Source of the DNA: Clostridium paraputrificum
GTDB taxonomy: Bacteria; Bacillota; Clostridia; Clostridiales; Clostridiaceae
Assembly: GCF_900447045.1 (NCBI RefSeq)
Contig: NZ_UAWH01000014.1
Location: forward strand, 866,501 to 930,500
DNA length: 64,000 nt
Direction of reading: 5' to 3'
The notes below the pieces were generated by a model. It had not been told where the DNA came from, made no database searches, and saw only the letters and a list, made by a program, of their open reading frames with translations. The position numbers and the translations under genes were made by a program. Shown here in pieces: positions 33,687 through 42,544 of this stretch; within the stretch, counting starts at the first letter, position 1; every line of letters begins with the position of its first letter.

Positions 33687-35570
33687 ATGCGTATTACTGA
33701 TTTGTTAAGTAGTAATTCAATAGAGTTAGATGTAAAAGTATCAAACAAACAAGAGGCTATTGATAAGCTTGTTGAATTAATGAATAATTCAGGGAAGTTA
33801 AATGACAAAGAAGAGTATAAAAAGGCCGTTTTATCAAGAGAAGAATTAAGTACAACAGGAATAGGGGATGGAATAGCTATTCCTCATGCTAAAACAACAG
33901 CAGTTAAAAATGCGGGATTAAGTTCTATGGTAGTTAGGGATGGAGTAGATTATGATTCTTTAGATGGTGAACCAGCTCATCTTTTCTTTATGATTGCAGC
34001 TCCAGATGGTGAAAATAATCTTCATTTAGAGGTGTTAGCAAGACTATCTACTATTTTAATGGATGAAGAATTTAGGAAAAAACTTATAAATGCTGAAAGC
34101 AAGGAAGAGTTTTTAAAGCTTATAGATCAAAAGGAAACAGAAAAGTTTGATGAACCAGTAGAAGATAAAAAGGAAGATAAAAATGGATATAGAGTCTTAG
34201 CAGTAACAGCATGTCCTACTGGAATAGCACATACTTATATGGCAGCAGAAAGCTTAGAAAATAAAGCTAAAGATATGGGGATTTCTATAAAGGTTGAAAC
34301 AAATGGTTCTGGTGGAGCTAAAAATGTTTTAACAGATGAAGAGATAAAAAATGCAGATTGTATAATAATTGCTGCTGATAAAAATGTTTATATGGATAGA
34401 TTTAATGGGAAAAGAGTAATTCAGACTAAAGTGGCAAATGGAATTCACAAGGCAGAGGAACTTATAAATGAAGCAGTTAGTGGGAAGGCGCCTATATATC
34501 ATGCCTCAGGTGAAAAGTCTGAAGGTGGAGCGTCTGATATAGAGAAAGAAGGAATAGGACATAAAGTTTATAAGCACTTAATGAATGGTGTTTCTCATAT
34601 GTTACCATTTGTAATAGGTGGAGGTATTCTTATAGCATTATCATTTTTAGTTGACTCAAGAGCAGCAGGAACTCCACAATTTGGAACAAGTACAGAATTC
34701 GCAGCTTTCTTTAACTCAGTAGGAAATTTAGCATTTGGGTTTATGTTACCTATACTTGCTGGATATATTGCAATGTCTATTGGTGATAGACCAGCATTAG
34801 CAGTAGGTTTTGTTGGGGGAGTTATAGCTAAAGATGGTGGCTCTGGTTTCTTAGGTGCATTACTTGCAGGATTTATAGCTGGTTATTTAGTTGTGGGATT
34901 AAAGAAAATATTTGATAAGTTACCAGATAGCTTAGAGGGATTAAAACCAGTTTTATTATATCCTTTCTTTGGAATATTGCTTATTGGAGCTATACTAATA
35001 TTTATTGTAAACCCACCAGTGGCTGCTCTTAATGGTGGTATAACTAATTTATTAAATAGCATGGGATCTACAAGTAAGGTTCTTTTAGGATTAGTTTTAG
35101 GTGGTATGATGGCTATAGATATGGGGGGGCCATTTAATAAGGCAGCATATGTATTTGGAACAGCTTCCTTAGCAACTGGCAATAACGACATTATGGCTGC
35201 TGTTATGATAGGTGGTATGGTTCCACCATTAGCAATAGCTTTAGCTACAACTTTCTTTAAGAATAAATTTACATCAAGAGAAAGGCAATCAGGTATAACA
35301 AATTATATAATGGGAATTTCCTTTATTACAGAAGGTGCAATACCTTTTGCAGCAGCGGATCCATTAAGAGTAATACCTTCATGTGTAATAGGGTCAGCTG
35401 TAGCTGGAGGACTATCAATGTTCTTTGGATGTCAAACATTAGCACCGCATGGTGGTTTATTTGTAGTACCAGTTATGACAAATCCATTTATGTTTGTTGT
35501 ATCCCTTATAATTGGGGCTTTGGTAGGAATGGTTCTATTAGGAGTATTAAAAAAACCATTAGATAGATAA
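33687..35570 (+). CDS. fruA: PTS fructose transporter subunit IIABC
   Basis: A 627-residue fused PTS permease. The IIA domain (~1-150) has the phosphorylated His67 in AIPHAKT; the IIB domain (~165-265) has Cys176 in TACPTGIAHTYMAAE; the IIC domain (~290-625) is a membrane channel with nine or ten segments and TEGAIPFAAADPLRVIP. It takes up fructose as fructose 1-phosphate, the substrate of FruK. It is the last gene of the operon with GGAGG eight bases before ATG. Confidence 0.97.
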   Translation: MRITDLLSSNSIELDVKVSNKQEAIDKLVELMNNSGKLNDKEEYKKAVLSREELSTTGIGDGIAIPHAKTTAVKNAGLSSMVVRDGVDYDSLDGEPAHLFFMIAAPDGENNLHLEVLARLSTILMDEEFRKKLINAESKEEFLKLIDQKETEKFDEPVEDKKEDKNGYRVLAVTACPTGIAHTYMAAESLENKAKDMGISIKVETNGSGGAKNVLTDEEIKNADCIIIAADKNVYMDRFNGKRVIQTKVANGIHKAEELINEAVSGKAPIYHASGEKSEGGASDIEKEGIGHKVYKHLMNGVSHMLPFVIGGGILIALSFLVDSRAAGTPQFGTSTEFAAFFNSVGNLAFGFMLPILAGYIAMSIGDRPALAVGFVGGVIAKDGGSGFLGALLAGFIAGYLVVGLKKIFDKLPDSLEGLKPVLLYPFFGILLIGAILIFIVNPPVAALNGGITNLLNSMGSTSKVLLGLVLGGMMAIDMGGPFNKAAYVFGTASLATGNNDIMAAVMIGGMVPPLAIALATTFFKNKFTSRERQSGITNYIMGISFITEGAIPFAAADPLRVIPSCVIGSAVAGGLSMFFGCQTLAPHGGLFVVPVMTNPFMFVVSLIIGALVGMVLLGVLKKPLDR

Positions 35571-35575
35571 TCATT

Positions 35576-35622
35576 AGAAATAGTTATTGTAAATTTTATT
35601 TTGCAATAACTATTTCTTTTTT
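35576..35622 (+). terminator. Terminator of the fru operon
   Basis: Stem AGAAATAGTTATTG / CAATAACTATTTCT with a loop of about 14 bases and a T-run. Confidence 0.9.
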
Positions 35623-35623
35623 A

Positions 35624-35769
35624 CTGTCTAGTAAATTATAAAATTTCAATTAGCTATAAATCAAAGGTATTATTACATTTTCATATTAAAAAATATAAAA
35701 TAAAGGATAGTAATTTTATAATTTCCTTACCTTAAGTACGAAGGGAATAAATATCTATTCTTAAAATAA
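35624..35769. repeat. Dispersed intergenic repeat, near full-length copy
   Basis: Non-coding. Aligned by eye with 45501-45620 it shows about ten differences over roughly 115 bases, including shared blocks such as GGATAGTAATTTTATAATTT and CCTTACC. Its right end has AAATAAATATCTATTC but lacks the GTGACTTGGAGC block. It begins in the T-run of the fru terminator. Confidence 0.75.
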
Positions 35770-35859
35770 ACTTAAAAGTTAAGAGTTATATTGCTTTTTG
35801 TTATATAGTATAATATACTGCATATAAAGATAAAAAATATTATATAAGGGGAGATTATT

Positions 35860-36351
35860 ATGTCAAAAAACTACTTTATTAAGGAAAGACTATTAGCTTT
35901 TGGAGCTAAATTCGATGTTTATGATGAAAATAGAAACGAAGCATTTTTAGTAGAGGCTGATAAATTTGATATAGGGAAGAATATAAATATCTATACACCA
36001 GATAAAACAAGTAAATTAATGTATTTTAGGCAACAGCTAAGAATTGGCGCACATAAATATAAGGTATATGATTCAAATGGTATGGAAATAGCAACAATAG
36101 AAAAGGAATTTATGGTGCCTAGATATAATATATCAGGGAGTCTTGGTAGATTTGTAATGAGTTGTGATTCTGCAATTTTAGGTAGAAATTATACAGTTGA
36201 AAAAGATGGATTTAAAATTGGTGAAATAAATAAAGAGTGGACATTTGGAAGAGATAGATATACTTTAAAGGTAATAGATGAAGATTATACTGTATTTTTA
36301 GTTGGGTTATTAATTATGGTAGATATGGTAAGGTTTCATTCAGATAACTAG
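35860..36351 (+). CDS. LURP-one-related (YxjI-type) protein
   Basis: A 163-residue protein with the tubby-like LURP-one beta-barrel pattern: short repeated strands (FIKERLLAFGAKFDVYDEN, KYKVYDSNGMEIATIEKE, YTVEKDGFKIGEINKEW) around a C-terminal hydrophobic helix (FLVGLLIMVDMVRF). Members may bind membrane lipid; bacterial functions are not known. It is a single gene with GGGGAG before the ATG. Confidence 0.85.
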   Translation: MSKNYFIKERLLAFGAKFDVYDENRNEAFLVEADKFDIGKNINIYTPDKTSKLMYFRQQLRIGAHKYKVYDSNGMEIATIEKEFMVPRYNISGSLGRFVMSCDSAILGRNYTVEKDGFKIGEINKEWTFGRDRYTLKVIDEDYTVFLVGLLIMVDMVRFHSDN

Positions 36352-36354
36352 AAG

Positions 36355-36385
36355 AAAGGGTGATTATTAATAATCATCCTTTTTT
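36355..36385 (+). terminator. Terminator after the LURP-one gene
   Basis: Stem AAGGGTGATTATT / AATAATCATCCTT with one G-T pair and T-run. Confidence 0.85.
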
Positions 36386-36548
36386 AAATACAAAATTTAT
36401 ATAATTAAAAAATATTATAAAAACATCTAATCTATTGTCAAATAATATCTAATAGTGTTAAAATAATAACATTAATAAAGTGACTAAATCATTTTATTAA
36501 GTGGAATATTTATATAGAGAGTATTAATAAGAATATAAAGAATATAAG

Positions 36549-36666
36549 ATTTCCAGAGCATAACACTCCTAAGGAAGAAATTCTAAGGGATTATGCCTGA
36601 ATTACATTGTTAATTCGCAGGGTAATATTCGAAAGGGTATTATCTCCACGTTTTTGGGAAGGAAAT
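36549..36666 (+). ncRNA. Molybdenum-cofactor-type riboswitch aptamer
   Basis: A structured leader directly before the Moco biosynthesis operon. Closing stem ATTTCC (36549-36554) / GGAAAT (36661-36666); a second stem GCATAA (36558-36563) / TTATGC (36591-36596) enclosing CACTCCTAAGGAAG; a small hairpin GAATTA-CATTG-TTAATTC; and a hairpin GGTAATA / TATTATC capped by a GAAA-containing loop. This multi-stem layout, its place and the terminator that follows fit the Moco RNA motif. I cannot run a covariance model. Confidence 0.72.
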
Positions 36667-36694
36667 AAGTTTTTGATTTTAAATAGAAATATTT

Positions 36695-36743
36695 AAAGCT
36701 TATTACTTATGCCCCAAAATGCATTAAGTAATAAGCTTTTTTT
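36695..36743 (+). terminator. Riboswitch-linked terminator before moeA
   Basis: Perfect 15-base stem AAAGCTTATTACTTA / TAAGTAATAAGCTTT with a 15-base loop and T-run, 29 bases after the aptamer and 36 bases before the moeA start. The AATAAG just beyond the closing stem can pair with CTTATT of the terminator, a possible antiterminator. With cofactor bound, the terminator would form and shut off the operon. Confidence 0.85.
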
Positions 36744-36778
36744 AGATACTAGGAAATTAAAAAATTAGGAGTGAGAGT

Positions 36779-37981
36779 ATGATTACCTTAGAAGAGGCTC
36801 AAGGGCTTTTGTTAAAAGAAACAAAGGTAAATGATATAGAAGAAGTAAATATTTTTAATAGTCTTGGAAGGGTTTTAGCAGAGGATATTTTATCACCTAT
36901 AGATAGTCCTCCTTTTAATAAATCGCCTCTTGATGGATATGCTGTTATAGCTAAAAGTTTAGAGGGAGTATCAAAGGAAAATCCAAGAATTTTAAAGGTA
37001 ATAGATAAAGTGTTTGCAGGAGAGGTATCTTGTAAGAAGGTTGGAGATGGTGAAGCTATTAGGATAATGACAGGAGCTAAAATTCCAAAGGGAGCAGACT
37101 GTATAGTAAAGCAAGAAGATACAGAGGCTTTAAACGAAAATGAAGTGAGAATTTTTGTATCACATAAAGCTTATGACAATTTTATTTATCAAGGTGAAGA
37201 TTTCAAAAGAGGAATTAAGATAATAAATAAAGATAAGTTCTTAGCTTCATCAATAATAACTGCCATTGCCTCTTTGGGTATCAGTAAGGTTAAAGTTTAT
37301 AAGAAGCCTATAGTTGGAATAATTACAACAGGTGATGAACTACAAGAACCAGGTGAAGAACTTAAAGAAGGAAAGATATTTAATAGCAATAAAGCCTTTC
37401 TTTATACAAGATTGTTAGAACTTGGAGCAGAACCGAGGATTTTTGATATTGCCAAGGATTCTATTGAAGGAATAGTAAGTGTAGTAGAAAAGGCAGAAAA
37501 GGAATGCCAAATAATTATTTCTACTGGAGGAGTTTCTGTTGGAGAAAAAGATTTGGTTTTAAGGGCAGTAGAGTCCATAGGATATAGAAGATTATTCTGG
37601 AAGATTTCTATGAAGCCAGGTTCTCCTATGTTTAGTGCAGTAAAGAATGGAGTTATATATATAGGTCTTTCTGGTACTCCAGTAGCAGCAGCAACTACCT
37701 TTGAGCTAACAGCTAGAAGAGTAATTGCAAAGATGTTAAACTGCAAGGATATTGATATAAGGAAAGTAGAAGGTATTCTTCAAGATGAGTTTAAGAAAAA
37801 GTCTCCTAAGAGAAGATTTTTAAGAGTAAGAGTTAGTGAAGACCTTGAAAACAAGGTTTATATAAATAACATTTATCAAAGTCCAGGACAAATAAACACA
37901 ATGATTAAAAGTAATGCTTTATTAGAAGTTGAAGAAAACAAAACTTTAGAAATTGGAGAAAAGGTTTGGGTTATTAAATAA
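36779..37981 (+). CDS. moeA: Molybdopterin molybdotransferase MoeA
   Basis: A 400-residue MoeA that inserts molybdate or tungstate into adenylylated molybdopterin. Seen are PPFNKSPLDGYAV (~42-54), MTGAKIPKGADCIVKQED (~97-114), the MoCF domain with STGGVSVGEKD and a C-terminal beta domain. The usual GLPGNPVA is GLSGTPVAA here, a mild variant. It is the first gene behind the riboswitch; GGAG lies eight bases before the ATG. A second MoeA-like gene follows in the same operon, so each may serve a different metal or step. Confidence 0.95.
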   Translation: MITLEEAQGLLLKETKVNDIEEVNIFNSLGRVLAEDILSPIDSPPFNKSPLDGYAVIAKSLEGVSKENPRILKVIDKVFAGEVSCKKVGDGEAIRIMTGAKIPKGADCIVKQEDTEALNENEVRIFVSHKAYDNFIYQGEDFKRGIKIINKDKFLASSIITAIASLGISKVKVYKKPIVGIITTGDELQEPGEELKEGKIFNSNKAFLYTRLLELGAEPRIFDIAKDSIEGIVSVVEKAEKECQIIISTGGVSVGEKDLVLRAVESIGYRRLFWKISMKPGSPMFSAVKNGVIYIGLSGTPVAAATTFELTARRVIAKMLNCKDIDIRKVEGILQDEFKKKSPKRRFLRVRVSEDLENKVYINNIYQSPGQINTMIKSNALLEVEENKTLEIGEKVWVIK

Positions 37982-38004
37982 TAAAACTAAGGGATGAAAA
38001 AGAG

Positions 38005-39072
38005 ATGAAAGTAAAAACAAGTGCTGTGATTTTAAGTGGTGGTAAAAATTCTAGAATGAATTATAATACAAAGGCCTTTTTATCATTGGATAATGAAAGG
38101 TTTATAGAAAGGATAATTAAAAGATTAAATTTAATAGATGATATTATTATCTCTTGTAATAATTTATCCTTGTACCAAGAGTTTTTAGATATATGCAGGT
38201 TAGTAGAGGATGAAATTAAAGATATTGGACCAATTGGAGGAATATATTCTACTTTAAAATCTATAAAAAATGATAAAGCATTAATTATTGCTGCAGATAT
38301 GCCATTTATAAGTGAGTATGTAATCAATTCGCTAATAAATATTGATTTTAAAGGAGATGCACTTATACCTGTAGTAGATGGGAAAGAGCAGCCTTTATGT
38401 GGAGTGTATAGAAAGTCAGCTTTAGATAAGATAAAAGAGAACATAGACAATAAGAATTATAAGCTAAAGAGTTTAACAAAAAGCTTAGATGTAACCTACA
38501 TTTTAATGAATGATGAGCGTGCAATGACAAATGTAAATACTCCTGAGGAATATAGGGAGATACTAAAGGATAGTAAAAAAGGAAGTACAATAATTAATAT
38601 AGTAGCAAGCTGTTCAAATGTAGGAAAAACAACCTTAATTGAAGGGCTTATAAAGGAACTAAGAAAAAGAGGATACTCCGTTTCAACAATTAAACATGAT
38701 GTTCATGGATTTGATATGGACAAAGAGGGGAAAGATACTTGGAGACATAGAAAAGCTGGAGCGGAACAGGTATGTATTTCTTCAAAAAATAGATTTGCCA
38801 TGATAAAAGAAGTGGAAGAAGAATTAGCACTAGATAGTATTATTAATGATATAAGTGAAACTGATTTTATAATTGTAGAAGGTTATAAAAAGAGTAATTT
38901 GAGAAAAATTGAAGTGGCAAGAGAAGAAAAAGGAAGAGATATAATTACTCCAAGGGATAAACTTATAGCTGTAGCAAGTGATTTCAATCCATTAATTAAT
39001 GGAATAGAGTGGGTTGATATAAATAATTACGAGAAATTAGCAGACATAGTTGAAAAAGAAAGATACTTATAA
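38005..39072 (+). CDS. mobAB: MobA-MobB fusion protein
   Basis: A 355-residue fusion. Residues 1-190 are MobA, molybdenum cofactor guanylyltransferase, with the nucleotide loop LSGGKNSRMNYNTKAF (10-25) and AADMPF. Residues ~195-355 are MobB, a GTPase with P-loop ASCSNVGKTTL and TIKHDVHGFD. Together they make and hand over the guanine dinucleotide form of the cofactor, which the nitrate reductase encoded downstream requires. The two functions are separate genes in E. coli. Its end is 13 bases before the next start. Confidence 0.93.
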   Translation: MKVKTSAVILSGGKNSRMNYNTKAFLSLDNERFIERIIKRLNLIDDIIISCNNLSLYQEFLDICRLVEDEIKDIGPIGGIYSTLKSIKNDKALIIAADMPFISEYVINSLINIDFKGDALIPVVDGKEQPLCGVYRKSALDKIKENIDNKNYKLKSLTKSLDVTYILMNDERAMTNVNTPEEYREILKDSKKGSTIINIVASCSNVGKTTLIEGLIKELRKRGYSVSTIKHDVHGFDMDKEGKDTWRHRKAGAEQVCISSKNRFAMIKEVEEELALDSIINDISETDFIIVEGYKKSNLRKIEVAREEKGRDIITPRDKLIAVASDFNPLINGIEWVDINNYEKLADIVEKERYL

Positions 39073-39085
39073 AGGAAGTGTATTT

Positions 39086-39577
39086 ATGTATACAGTAGCA
39101 ATAGTAACAAGCAGTGATAAAGGCTCAAAAGGTGAAAGAGAGGATAAAAGTGGAGCAGTAATTAGAGAAATAGTTGAAAAATCAGGGTTTCAAGTTAAAA
39201 GATACGTTATTTTACCAGATGAAAAAGAACTTTTAAAGGAAGAGTTTATATATTTAGCTGATGAATTAGGAGTTAATTTAGTATTAAGTACAGGGGGAAC
39301 AGGGTTTTCTCCAAGAGATATAACTCCAGAGGCTACTAAAGAAATAGTTGAAAGAGAAACACCTGGTATTTCAGAAGCTATAAGAATGTTTAGTTTAAAC
39401 ATAACTAAGAGGGCAATGCTTTCAAGAGCTGTATCTGGTATAAGAAAGAAAACTCTTATAGTAAATTTACCAGGAAGTCCAAAGGCATGCAAAGAAGCAT
39501 TAGATTTTGTTCTTGAAGATATAAAACATGGAATTGACATTTTAAATGAAACAGCTAAGGAATGTGCTAGAAAATAA
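39086..39577 (+). CDS. MogA/MoaB-type molybdopterin adenylyltransferase
   Basis: A 163-residue protein of the MogA/MoaB family that adenylylates molybdopterin before metal insertion by MoeA. It has the TVAIVTSSDKGS N-terminus, LSTGGTGFSPRDITPEAT (the signature TGGTG and Asp) and the PGSPKACKEAL end. I start at MYTVAIV, behind AAAGGAAGTG, 13 bases after mobAB; an upstream in-frame start inside mobAB is not needed. Whether it acts as MogA or MoaB is not decided by sequence. Confidence 0.92.
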   Translation: MYTVAIVTSSDKGSKGEREDKSGAVIREIVEKSGFQVKRYVILPDEKELLKEEFIYLADELGVNLVLSTGGTGFSPRDITPEATKEIVERETPGISEAIRMFSLNITKRAMLSRAVSGIRKKTLIVNLPGSPKACKEALDFVLEDIKHGIDILNETAKECARK

Positions 39578-39599
39578 TTTGTTAAAGGATTGAAAAGAA

Positions 39600-40352
39600 A
39601 TGAAAAAGGTTTTAAGTATATTTCTTTCACTAGGATTACTTTTTACATTTGTAGGATGTGGAAGTGACAATAAGGAGGCTAAGGAAATTACCATTAGTGC
39701 GGCAGCTTCTTTAGAAGATCCAATGAACGAGATAATAAAAAAATATGAAGCTGAAAATTCTAACATAAAGATAAATACAAATTACGGTAGTTCAAGAAGC
39801 TTAAGAAAACAAATACAAGAGGGAGGAAAGGTAGATTTGTTTTTATCTGCTAGTAAAGATGAAACAGATGAACTTATATCTATTGGAAGTGTTAAAGAGG
39901 ATGAAGTTAAAGAATTCTTAACTAATGGTTTAATGCTTGTAAAGAGCGGTGGAAGTAAGGAAGATATAAATTCAATAAAAGACTTACCATCAATAACTGG
40001 AAAAATTGCATTAGGTGCAGAAGGAGTACCTATAGGAGATTATTCAAGGGAAGCCCTAAAAAATAGAGGTGTATGGGATAAGATTCAAAGTAATATTGTC
40101 TTTTGTAAAGATGCAAAACTAGTATTAAACTATGTGAAAAGTGGAGATGTTGATTATGCTATAGTTTATGCTAATGAAATAAATAACTTAGGTGATGCAA
40201 AGCTAGTAGAAAAAATAGATGGAAGTCTTCACGACCCAACTATATATACATTTGCTAATATCAATGTAGAGAATAAAGATGTACAAAACTTTAAAGATTT
40301 TATAAACGAAAATATAGATATATTTGAAAAATATAATTTTGAGAGGAAATAA
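39600..40352 (+). CDS. modA: Molybdate ABC transporter binding protein
   Basis: A 250-residue lipoprotein with signal peptide and lipobox ending FVGC. The mature part follows ModA: ITISAAASLEDPMNEI, NYGSSRSLRKQI, VDLFLSAS (oxyanion-binding Ser residues), and VKSGDVDYAIVYAN. It binds molybdate or tungstate outside the cell and delivers it to ModB. GTTAAAGGATTG is a weak binding site before its ATG. The uptake genes within the cofactor operon share its riboswitch control. Confidence 0.94.
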   Translation: MKKVLSIFLSLGLLFTFVGCGSDNKEAKEITISAAASLEDPMNEIIKKYEAENSNIKINTNYGSSRSLRKQIQEGGKVDLFLSASKDETDELISIGSVKEDEVKEFLTNGLMLVKSGGSKEDINSIKDLPSITGKIALGAEGVPIGDYSREALKNRGVWDKIQSNIVFCKDAKLVLNYVKSGDVDYAIVYANEINNLGDAKLVEKIDGSLHDPTIYTFANINVENKDVQNFKDFINENIDIFEKYNFERK

Positions 40353-40357
40353 ACTTT

Positions 40358-41014
40358 ATGTATGAAGGACCAATAATAATTTCACTAAAAACTTCAATAG
40401 TTTCAACTATAATAGTAAGCATTTTAGGAATATTGTTAGCTAATTTGCTATTAAGAAGAGAAGGGAAACTAAAGAATTTTTTTGAAAGTGCAATTATGCT
40501 TCCTTTATTTATGCCTCCATCATTAATAGGATATATTTTATTGATGATAATAGGAAAGAGAAGCTTTATTGGATCCTTTTTATATGAGTATTTTGATTTT
40601 ACATTTATATTTACATGGTATGGAGCAGTAATAGCAGCAGTTATTACCTCCCTGCCAATAATGTATGGAAGTGCAAAAGGTGCTTTATTATCCATAGATG
40701 ATACTTATAAAGAGGTAGCAGCTGATTTAGGAGCAACTAAATTTCAAACATTTTATAAGGTAACACTTCCATTAGCTTCTAAAGGAATTTTAAGTGGAAT
40801 GGTTTTAAGCTATGCAAGGTGTTTTGGTGAATTTGGTGCAACAATGATGATAGCTGGTAATATACCAGGGAAAACACAAAATATACCTATGGCAATTTAT
40901 TATGCTGTAGAAAGAGGGGATTCCTCAAATGCAAATTTTTTTGCTGTGGTAGTGATAATTATAAGCACAACATTAATATTTATATACAACAGGTTATTAA
41001 AAGAAAATAAGTAG
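40358..41014 (+). CDS. modB: Molybdate ABC transporter permease
   Basis: A 218-residue inner-membrane subunit with about five segments and the ModB EAA-type loop AADLGATKFQTFYKVTLPLA that contacts the ATPase. ARCFGEFGATMMIAGNIPG is the family signature. It starts five bases after modA. No ATPase gene (modC) follows; the operon continues with a MoeA-like gene. It must use an ATPase encoded elsewhere or be fed by another. Confidence 0.94.
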   Translation: MYEGPIIISLKTSIVSTIIVSILGILLANLLLRREGKLKNFFESAIMLPLFMPPSLIGYILLMIIGKRSFIGSFLYEYFDFTFIFTWYGAVIAAVITSLPIMYGSAKGALLSIDDTYKEVAADLGATKFQTFYKVTLPLASKGILSGMVLSYARCFGEFGATMMIAGNIPGKTQNIPMAIYYAVERGDSSNANFFAVVVIIISTTLIFIYNRLLKENK

Positions 41015-41027
41015 GTGAGTTTTTGAT

Positions 41028-42041
41028 ATGAAAAAAATAAAAACTGTTGATGCAGTAGGTAGAGTACTTTTACATGATATTACTAAAATTGTTCCAGGTG
41101 AATTTAAAGGAAGAGCTTTTAAAAAAGGTCATGTAATAAAGGAAGAGGATATAGATGTTTTACTTTCTCTAGGGAAGGATAATATATATGTTTGGGAAGA
41201 GACAGAAGGATTAGTTCATGAAAATGATGCAGCTATAATTCTTAAGGATATCTCCTGTGGAGATGGATTAGAATTTGGTGAAATAAAAGAAGGTAAAATA
41301 GATTTCTTTGCTTCTTATGATGGGGTATTAAAAATTGATAAAGATGCTCTTTTAGAGCTTAACATGATAGATGATATTATGATGGCAACAATACATAATA
41401 ATACACCAGTTAAAAAAGGTGAAAAGCTTGGTGGAACAAGAGTTATTCCATTAATGGTTGAAGAAGAAAAACTTAATGAAGCAAAAAAAATAATAGAAAA
41501 GCCATTTATAAGTGTTGAAAAGTTTAAAAAGAAAAAAGTTGGTATAGTTACTACAGGAAATGAAGTGTTCTATGGAAGAATTAAGGATGCCTTTGGACCA
41601 GTTGTTAAGAGTAAGTTTGAATATTATGGTTCAGAGATACTAGGGCAAGTAATACTGCCTGATGATAAAGAAAAAATTACAGAAGCAATAAAAATGTGGA
41701 TTGATAAAGGTGCTGATATAGTGGTGTGCAGTGGAGGCATGTCTGTTGATCCAGATGATGTTACGCCATCAGCTATAAAGGATTGTGGAGGAGAAGTAGT
41801 AACTTATGGTTCTCCAGTATTACCAGGAGCAATGTTTTTACTTGCTTACCTTGGAGATACTCCTATAATGGGGCTTCCAGGATGTGTAATGTATTCAAAA
41901 AGAACAGTATTTGATTTAGTTTTACCTAGAATTTTAATAGATGAAAAATTAACAAAAAGAGATATTGCTTTATACGGTCAAGGTGGATTATGTTTAGACT
42001 GCAAAGTTTGTACATTCCCATATTGTTCATTTGGTAAGTAG
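41028..42041 (+). CDS. MoeA-like molybdopterin-binding protein with four-cysteine tail
   Basis: A 337-residue protein. Residues ~1-160 replace the usual MoeA N-terminus with a shorter region ([21 protein letters not shown]). Residues ~170-310 are a MoCF molybdopterin-binding domain ([44 protein letters not shown]). The last 16 residues hold Cys322, Cys325, Cys328 and Cys333, a ferredoxin-like CxxCxxCx4C group. The cofactor operon context supports a role in metal insertion or delivery, perhaps iron-sulfur linked. Exact activity is unknown. Confidence 0.85.
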   Translation: MKKIKTVDAVGRVLLHDITKIVPGEFKGRAFKKGHVIKEEDIDVLLSLGKDNIYVWEETEGLVHENDAAIILKDISCGDGLEFGEIKEGKIDFFASYDGVLKIDKDALLELNMIDDIMMATIHNNTPVKKGEKLGGTRVIPLMVEEEKLNEAKKIIEKPFISVEKFKKKKVGIVTTGNEVFYGRIKDAFGPVVKSKFEYYGSEILGQVILPDDKEKITEAIKMWIDKGADIVVCSGGMSVDPDDVTPSAIKDCGGEVVTYGSPVLPGAMFLLAYLGDTPIMGLPGCVMYSKRTVFDLVLPRILIDEKLTKRDIALYGQGGLCLDCKVCTFPYCSFGK

Positions 42042-42052
42042 GAGGAAAATAT

Positions 42053-42526
42053 ATGTCAGGTTTAAACCATTTTGATGAAAAAGGAAATGCAGTAATGGTG
42101 GATGTTTCAGAAAAGAGTGAAACTAAGAGAGTTGCTGTAGCTAAAGGAAGCATAAAGGTTAGTAAAGAAATAATGAATCTTATAAAAACAGGAAATATAA
42201 AAAAAGGTGATGTTCTTGGTGTTTCAAGAGTTGCTGGTATTATGGCAAGTAAACAAACTAGTAATTTAATACCTATGTGTCATCCTTTAATGATAAATGG
42301 AGCTAATATAGACTTTGAATTAGATGAAGAAAACAGCAGAGTTATAATATATGGCAGTGTTAAGACAACTGGGAAAACAGGAGTTGAAATGGAAGCACTT
42401 ACAGCAGTTTCAGTTGCTGCATTAACTATATATGATATGTGTAAAGCGGTAGATAAGAGAATGGTTATTGAAAATATACATCTTGTATCAAAGACAGGTG
42501 GTAAAAACGGAGAGTTCCATTTTTAA
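42053..42526 (+). CDS. moaC: Cyclic pyranopterin monophosphate synthase MoaC
   Basis: A 157-residue MoaC that, after MoaA, converts GTP-derived 3',8-cyclo-dihydro-GTP to cyclic pyranopterin monophosphate. It has [25 protein letters not shown] (catalytic region) and the [23 protein letters not shown] signature. GGAGG lies seven bases upstream. moaC and moaA lie side by side; moaD and moaE, needed for the next step, are not in the window. Confidence 0.96.
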   Translation: MSGLNHFDEKGNAVMVDVSEKSETKRVAVAKGSIKVSKEIMNLIKTGNIKKGDVLGVSRVAGIMASKQTSNLIPMCHPLMINGANIDFELDEENSRVIIYGSVKTTGKTGVEMEALTAVSVAALTIYDMCKAVDKRMVIENIHLVSKTGGKNGEFHF

Positions 42527-42544
42527 ATAAGAGGTGAATTTTAC

